Source: UBA1413 sp964567485
GTDB lineage: Bacteria; Bacteroidota; Bacteroidia; Bacteroidales; Prolixibacteraceae
NCBI GenBank assembly: GCA_964567485.1
Contig: CAZMMX010000011.1
Span: 1-64,000 of the forward strand
Direction: 5' to 3'
DNA length: 64,000 nt
Shown piece after piece: positions 59,910 to 64,000 of this stretch; positions within the stretch are counted from its first letter, which is position 1; each line of letters starts with the position of its first letter. The position numbers and the translations under genes are program-made. The notes under the pieces are model-generated. The model saw only the letters and a list, made by a program, of their open reading frames with translations, ran no database searches and was not told the DNA's origin.

Positions 59910-62417
59910 TTATTTTAACAGTTTTTTCAGGCCTTCCCCGATCTTGCTGACCGATTTGCGGATTTCCTCTTTGGTGGCGTTGCCCGCCTCCTTCTGAATC
60001 ATTTTCCTGGCGTCGGAGAGATCGACTTTCACATCGGGATTGTTTACCGGTCCAGAAATGTTGACCCCAACGGGGATGATCTGGATATTTTTCTGGCCGG
60101 GAATCATGCCCAGGGTATTTTCGATGTTTTGGCTCAGGGCATCACGGTTGACCAAGAAACTGATCTCCATGTCGATAAGACTGGTGGCATTGAGTTTCCC
60201 TGTAAAGGTGGCTTCCTGTCCCGATATTTTCGTGGTGAAGGGCTTGAGCAGAAGGTTGCCGTTCTCGATGGTAAAACTGGCCATGAAATCGTCAATCTTC
60301 AGATTGCGGAGTTTTTCTTCCCTGAGGATACTCTTGATTTTGTTAAAAACGGGGGAGTTGAGTACCTGCACATTCATGGAATTGAATATTCCTGAGCCGT
60401 TGAGGCTCTCCAACACCAGTCCCATCTTATTGTCCAGTTCTCCTTTCATGTTGATGGAGGTGCTGAATTTTCCCTTGCTCTGTGCGGCAATGGGGAGGTA
60501 ACTCCTGATCAGTTTCAGCGATTGGAATGCCGTTGGTATGTCGAAATCAAGCAGGTCAAGTGTTAAATTGACTTCAGGGGTTTTGCGGGGGGTATTTTTG
60601 TAAGTCCCTGCCAGCTTCATCTCTCCGTCGAAGATGTTCATGCTGACGCCATTGAGGTCAAGCTGACCGTCGTTGACCACCACTTGTCCGCGTATGTTGT
60701 TGATGGTGAGTTTGTCGTAGAGGGCCTTGCGGATATTGGTTTGCAGGGAGAGGTTCAGTTTTTCGGGGACTTCGAAGGCTTCGGGGGAACTCTTCAGGGT
60801 ATCCTTTTTCCCTGTTGCTGCTTTTAGTTCCGCCGCAGTTTCTGCATTGCCGGCCATGGCCATCAATTCATTCAGGTTCAGAAAATCGGAATCGAGGGTG
60901 ACATTACCATGCAGGGTTTCCTGTGCGAAGAGGTAGGGATAGTAATCGGTGATAAATCCGGCCAGCGACATATTACTTTGGCCGACTTTCATCTCCATAC
61001 GGTGAAGATTGATCCTTTCAGGGGCGAAATCCAGTTTTCCCGAGGAGACTGTCACGGGCATGGTGAACTTGTTGCTTTCATAGGAGAAGTTTTGGAGTTC
61101 CATCACTCCGTCGGTTGTGATTTGCCCGTACTGTTTATTTTCTATGGCGGCCATATTTCCGGCCACGTCGATGTTCAGATCGAGGAGTCCTGAAATCTTA
61201 GTGCTGTCCATGGGAATGGCGTCGCGGAGGTGGTCGAAATTGACTTTTCCGGTGATGTTTCCCTCAAAGCTGATGTTTTCGGTGATGTTGGCGAGGTGAA
61301 GCCTGAGGTTGACAGGGTTATTCCTGACTTCGGCGCGCACCTCTGCGATGTCGACGGCAGTGAGGTTAAAGCCCCCTTGTGGTTTGAGAATGGCCAGGTT
61401 TCCGTTGATATTCCTGATCTCTTCCGGTAAGCCGGCATAGCGGATATTCCCGTTTTCAATAGTAAAAAAGAGCTCGAGTGCCGGATATTCCTCTTCGAAG
61501 AGCAGCCCTTTGAAACTACCCCTGAGGGCGGCTTTTCCCTCGGCTTTCAGCTCCTTCAAGTAGTGTTCGTAGTCGGGGGGGACCAGGGTGAAATAATCGG
61601 CGAATTCCGAGGCCTTGGAGGTGAATCCCAGGTCAAAGAAGATGGAATCCCCGGGCATGGAAAAAGTTCCCCCGATGTCGACGGGCAGGTCGTTGACGAG
61701 GAGTTCGCTTTCGGTAAAGGCAAAGTGCCAGGTGTCGAAGTTGATATCGAGCAGCGATTCCAGTTCCATGCGGACCTGTGAGATATAGGTGGCCGAATCG
61801 TAGGCCAGGTTGAAACTTTCCGAGGAACCACTGATTCTCAGGCGGGTGTTACTGCCATACATGTTCCCTTTTACCTCGAGCAGAAGGTCGCGGAGGTCGA
61901 AAAAGAGGGGTGCCGAATGGTCGGTATAACTGATATACCCCTTGTTGATGACGATCCTGTCGAGTTCCAGGCCAAAGGAGCCTTGCTCCTCATCTCCTCG
62001 GGAAGGGGTTTCGGGGACCTCATCGGGGAGAATGTCCCAGTTGGCTTTTTCTGTTGGGGAGACCATCAGACGCAGTTCCGGCTCGTCAAGGATCAGCTCC
62101 TGGATGGTCAGGTTTGACGGACTGAAGAGGTCAAAGATCCCGAATTTCGTGGAGAGGGAAGGGATTTTCAGCAGGGTGTCGGTGGCAAATACCTCTTTTC
62201 CGGTGATCATTACACCGGTGAGGGAAAGGCTGGCCCTGGGGAAACTCCTGAGCAGCGAGAGCCTGAATCCATCGAAATCCACATTTACCTTCAGGTTCTC
62301 ACTCAGGGTGCTTTTTGTCTTTTCCAGCAGGGCCTCGCGGAACAGCACCGGAGCCAGGACCAGGGTTCCCAGTAATACCGCAAAAACAATTCCCGCTATG
62401 ATGATCCCTTTTTTCAT
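59910..62417 (-). CDS. AsmA family outer-membrane biogenesis protein
   Basis: An 835-residue protein anchored by one N-terminal helix (about 4-26, GIIIAGIVFAVLLGTLVLAPVLF). The AsmA/TamB-like start FDGFRLSLLRSFPRASLSLTGVMITG is followed by long beta-strand repeats and the C-terminal AsmA domain: NLNGSGIFNSMNVQVLNSPVFNKIK-like region, ITSLIDMEISFLVNRDALSQ and INISGPVNNPDVKVDL. AsmA-like proteins form hydrophobic grooves that carry phospholipid between the two membranes. A short linker rich in Lys and Glu ends the chain. Alone; promoter not evident. Confidence 0.9.
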   Translation of the reverse strand: MKKGIIIAGIVFAVLLGTLVLAPVLFREALLEKTKSTLSENLKVNVDFDGFRLSLLRSFPRASLSLTGVMITGKEVFATDTLLKIPSLSTKFGIFDLFSPSNLTIQELILDEPELRLMVSPTEKANWDILPDEVPETPSRGDEEQGSFGLELDRIVINKGYISYTDHSAPLFFDLRDLLLEVKGNMYGSNTRLRISGSSESFNLAYDSATYISQVRMELESLLDINFDTWHFAFTESELLVNDLPVDIGGTFSMPGDSIFFDLGFTSKASEFADYFTLVPPDYEHYLKELKAEGKAALRGSFKGLLFEEEYPALELFFTIENGNIRYAGLPEEIRNINGNLAILKPQGGFNLTAVDIAEVRAEVRNNPVNLRLHLANITENISFEGNITGKVNFDHLRDAIPMDSTKISGLLDLNIDVAGNMAAIENKQYGQITTDGVMELQNFSYESNKFTMPVTVSSGKLDFAPERINLHRMEMKVGQSNMSLAGFITDYYPYLFAQETLHGNVTLDSDFLNLNELMAMAGNAETAAELKAATGKKDTLKSSPEAFEVPEKLNLSLQTNIRKALYDKLTINNIRGQVVVNDGQLDLNGVSMNIFDGEMKLAGTYKNTPRKTPEVNLTLDLLDFDIPTAFQSLKLIRSYLPIAAQSKGKFSTSINMKGELDNKMGLVLESLNGSGIFNSMNVQVLNSPVFNKIKSILREEKLRNLKIDDFMASFTIENGNLLLKPFTTKISGQEATFTGKLNATSLIDMEISFLVNRDALSQNIENTLGMIPGQKNIQIIPVGVNISGPVNNPDVKVDLSDARKMIQKEAGNATKEEIRKSVSKIGEGLKKLLK

Positions 62418-62478
62418 ACCTATATTATCTATTTAATGTATTGTTTTCCCGCCATAATTTTTTGTGGGTTATGGTATT

Positions 62479-63732
62479 TCAGGATCCGGAGTTTTCTTCC
62501 AGGATCAGTTTACGCAGAAGCTGTAGGGAGGTTTGTGATGCCCTCATGATATTTCTCTCCCTGTCATTTCCGAAAACGTATTTTTCGCAGAAAAATTTTG
62601 TTGGTCCGATGACAGCAATCCAAACGGTGCCTACGGGTTTTTCGGGAGACCCCCCGTCGGGTCCGGCGATTCCGGTAGTTGCCAGGGCGAAGTCACTTCC
62701 TGTTTGTGTGCGGATTCCCTGCGCCATTCCGAGGGCTGTCTCTCTGCTGACCGCACCATGATGGTCAAGGGTGGCGGGAGATACGCCGAGGATCGAGGTT
62801 TTAAGGTCGTTGGCATAGGCGGTGACCGATCCCCGGAACCAGGCGGAGCAGCCCGGGGTTTGGGTGATGAGGTGGGCAATATATCCTCCGGTACAGCTTT
62901 CCGCCAGGGAGAGGGTTTGGTGGTGAGCGGTGAGCAATCTTCCCAGGGCCAGGGCCAGGGTATCTCCGTCGTAACCGTAGATGCTCTCTCCGATCAGGGG
63001 GGTAAGGGCGGTAATTTTCTCTTCCACTTCCCTGACCAGGGTGTCGCGGTTATCTCCGCGGGCGCTGAGGCGCAGTCTGACGGCCATGGGATTGGGGAGG
63101 TATGCCAGGGTGATGTGGGGGGGCAGGGTGTTCTCCCACTCTTCCAGTTTTTCGGCCATCACCGATTCGGGGATTCCCTGGGTCAGCACCGTGCGGTGAT
63201 AGATGACTTCTGTGCGACCTGTGGCGGCCAGGCGGGGCAGGACTTCCCGGGTCATGATTCCCTCCATTTCAAAGGGGACCCCTGGCATGGAGACGAAAAT
63301 TTGGGATTCTTTTTCGAACCACATTCCGGGGGCGGTTCCCAGGGTGTTGAGGAGGACGCTACAGGATGCCGGCACCAGGGCCTGGTCCCGGTTAAGGCGG
63401 TTCATGGGAATTCCCCGGTTGTGGAAGCGTTCCCTGATCTGGTCATGGGTGGGCTGGTGAAAAACCAGTTCCGTTTCGAAGAAGTCACACAAGGCTTTTT
63501 TGGTAATGTCATCGCGGGTGGGCCCCAGTCCGCCTGTGATCAGCACCAGGTCGCTACGTCCCCGGGCATCTTCCAGGGCTGCCATGATGTCGTCGTGTTT
63601 GTCGCCAACCGTGGTGTTACGCACGACCGCCACACCGGCGAGGCTGAGTTGCTGCCCCATCCAGGCAGAATTGGTGTTGATAATCTGGCCGATGAGGATC
63701 TCATCGCCGATAGTTATAATTTCTGCTCTCAT
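62479..63732 (-). CDS. cinA: CinA family protein: competence/damage-inducible domain with nicotinamide-nucleotide amidase
   Basis: A 417-residue protein. N-terminal molybdopterin-binding-like (MoaB/COG1058) domain (about 1-170; IITIGDEILIGQIINTNSAWMGQQLS, LVLITGGLGPTRDDITKKAL) with ADP-ribose/CoA pyrophosphatase activity in relatives, a small KH-like linker, and a C-terminal PncC domain (about 255-415; LAESCTGGYIAHLITQTPGCSAWFRGSVTAYAN, TTGIAGPDGG) that hydrolyses NMN to nicotinate mononucleotide in NAD salvage. Both parts appear intact. It starts 14 bases after the GH92 gene and may be cotranscribed. Confidence 0.95.
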   Translation of the reverse strand: MRAEIITIGDEILIGQIINTNSAWMGQQLSLAGVAVVRNTTVGDKHDDIMAALEDARGRSDLVLITGGLGPTRDDITKKALCDFFETELVFHQPTHDQIRERFHNRGIPMNRLNRDQALVPASCSVLLNTLGTAPGMWFEKESQIFVSMPGVPFEMEGIMTREVLPRLAATGRTEVIYHRTVLTQGIPESVMAEKLEEWENTLPPHITLAYLPNPMAVRLRLSARGDNRDTLVREVEEKITALTPLIGESIYGYDGDTLALALGRLLTAHHQTLSLAESCTGGYIAHLITQTPGCSAWFRGSVTAYANDLKTSILGVSPATLDHHGAVSRETALGMAQGIRTQTGSDFALATTGIAGPDGGSPEKPVGTVWIAVIGPTKFFCEKYVFGNDRERNIMRASQTSLQLLRKLILEENSGS

Positions 63733-63746
63733 CTGAAGTCTCTTTG

Positions 63747-64000
63747 TTAAGGTTTTCCACTCCCTGTGCCGAAGGTCTCCCCGGGTGAAGGTCCCATTTC
63801 CAGTTCCAGCGTTCCTCCATTGAGGATATCGCTGTGGGTGATGGTGCTTTTATTCCAGGGTTTTCCGTTGAGACGGGCCGACTGGATGTAGATGTTCTGT
63901 GGGGAGTTATTGCGCGCCTTTACGGTAAAGGTGTTTCCTCCGGAAAGACGGAGGGTCGCCTCATCATGGAGGGGGCTTCCCAGCACGTAGACGCCGTTAG
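63747..64000 (-). CDS. GH92 family alpha-mannosidase, 3-prime end only (runs off window)
   Basis: The frame is open to the window edge and has no start. The visible 84 residues are the C-terminal sandwich of GH92 exo-alpha-mannosidases, calcium-dependent enzymes that trim N-glycan and other alpha-mannosides in Bacteroidota: NGVYVLGSPLHDEATLRL, TVKARNNSPQNIYIQSARLNGKPWNKSTITHSDILNGGTLELEMG. The catalytic residues lie beyond the window. Close spacing with cinA (14 bases) suggests one transcript. Confidence 0.9.
   Translation of the reverse strand, partial: NGVYVLGSPLHDEATLRLSGGNTFTVKARNNSPQNIYIQSARLNGKPWNKSTITHSDILNGGTLELEMGPSPGETFGTGSGKP

Overview
The window reads as a chromosomal segment of a Gram-negative member of the Bacteroidota, most likely order Bacteroidales or a near relative. 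The grounds are gene content (rpsF-rpsR-rplI without ssb, OstA-like LPS-transport protein, three clustered SurA-like chaperones, DUF5916, DUF5063, GH92, a TonB receptor with a carboxypeptidase-like N-terminal domain), near absence of Shine-Dalgarno sites, and repeated Bacteroidota -7 promoter motifs (TAnnTTTG) upstream of genes. A run of 100 Ns at 55974-56073 shows that this is a draft or metagenome scaffold. Species cannot be named from the sequence alone.

Layout. 1-1576 is visibly AT-rich and poor in recognisable genes: a secreted NTR-like protein, an HExxH-type metallopeptidase fragment and degenerate sequence. From 1577 the DNA is richer in GC and gene-dense: RidA, the ribosomal operon rpsF-rpsR-rplI (minus), a truncated biotin-carboxylase fragment, a DUF5916 outer-membrane protein, a DAACS symporter, L-fucose isomerase with a TolB-like propeller protein, TypA, KdsA, a MATE transporter and YccF. 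A large minus-strand envelope-biogenesis operon (25119-16608) runs guaB, parvulin chaperone, SurA-like lipoprotein, SurA, MoxR ATPase, OstA-like protein. Plus-strand recQ and an overlapping trio (DUF5063, RNase D-like exonuclease, RlmI-like methyltransferase) follow. 37701-29612 (minus) is a tight run of TPR protein, ChaN-like, rarA, rhaB, crcB, DUF190 and a Tat-exported aldo/keto reductase.

37845-47734 carries a secreted C1 peptidase, an outer-membrane protein, a GT2 glycosyltransferase, a lipase-like lipoprotein, ferritin, a RelA/SpoT enzyme whose hydrolase site is degenerate, a glycerate kinase with a TPR tail, and a TPR protein closed by a strong terminator. 47810-51188 is the most distinctive locus: a consensus promoter reading into a 22-codon signal-peptide stub, then a Cys/His-rich small protein, a TonB-dependent receptor with a Cys-Cys pair in its plug, and a secreted HMA metal-binding protein. 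Together these look like a heavy-metal (possibly copper) handling module. The right end holds a DUF1080-PHP lipoprotein, DUF819 permease, carboxynorspermidine dehydrogenase, a large coiled-coil/TPR protein broken by the scaffold gap, NhaC antiporter, AsmA-like protein, CinA and the 3-prime end of a GH92 mannosidase.

I see no rRNA, tRNA, CRISPR array, intact insertion sequence or prophage. Most of the window is ordinary housekeeping and envelope biology. I do not see a convincing wholly novel system; the metal locus with its stub, the TPR-tailed kinase and the RelA/SpoT variant are the items most worth following up.
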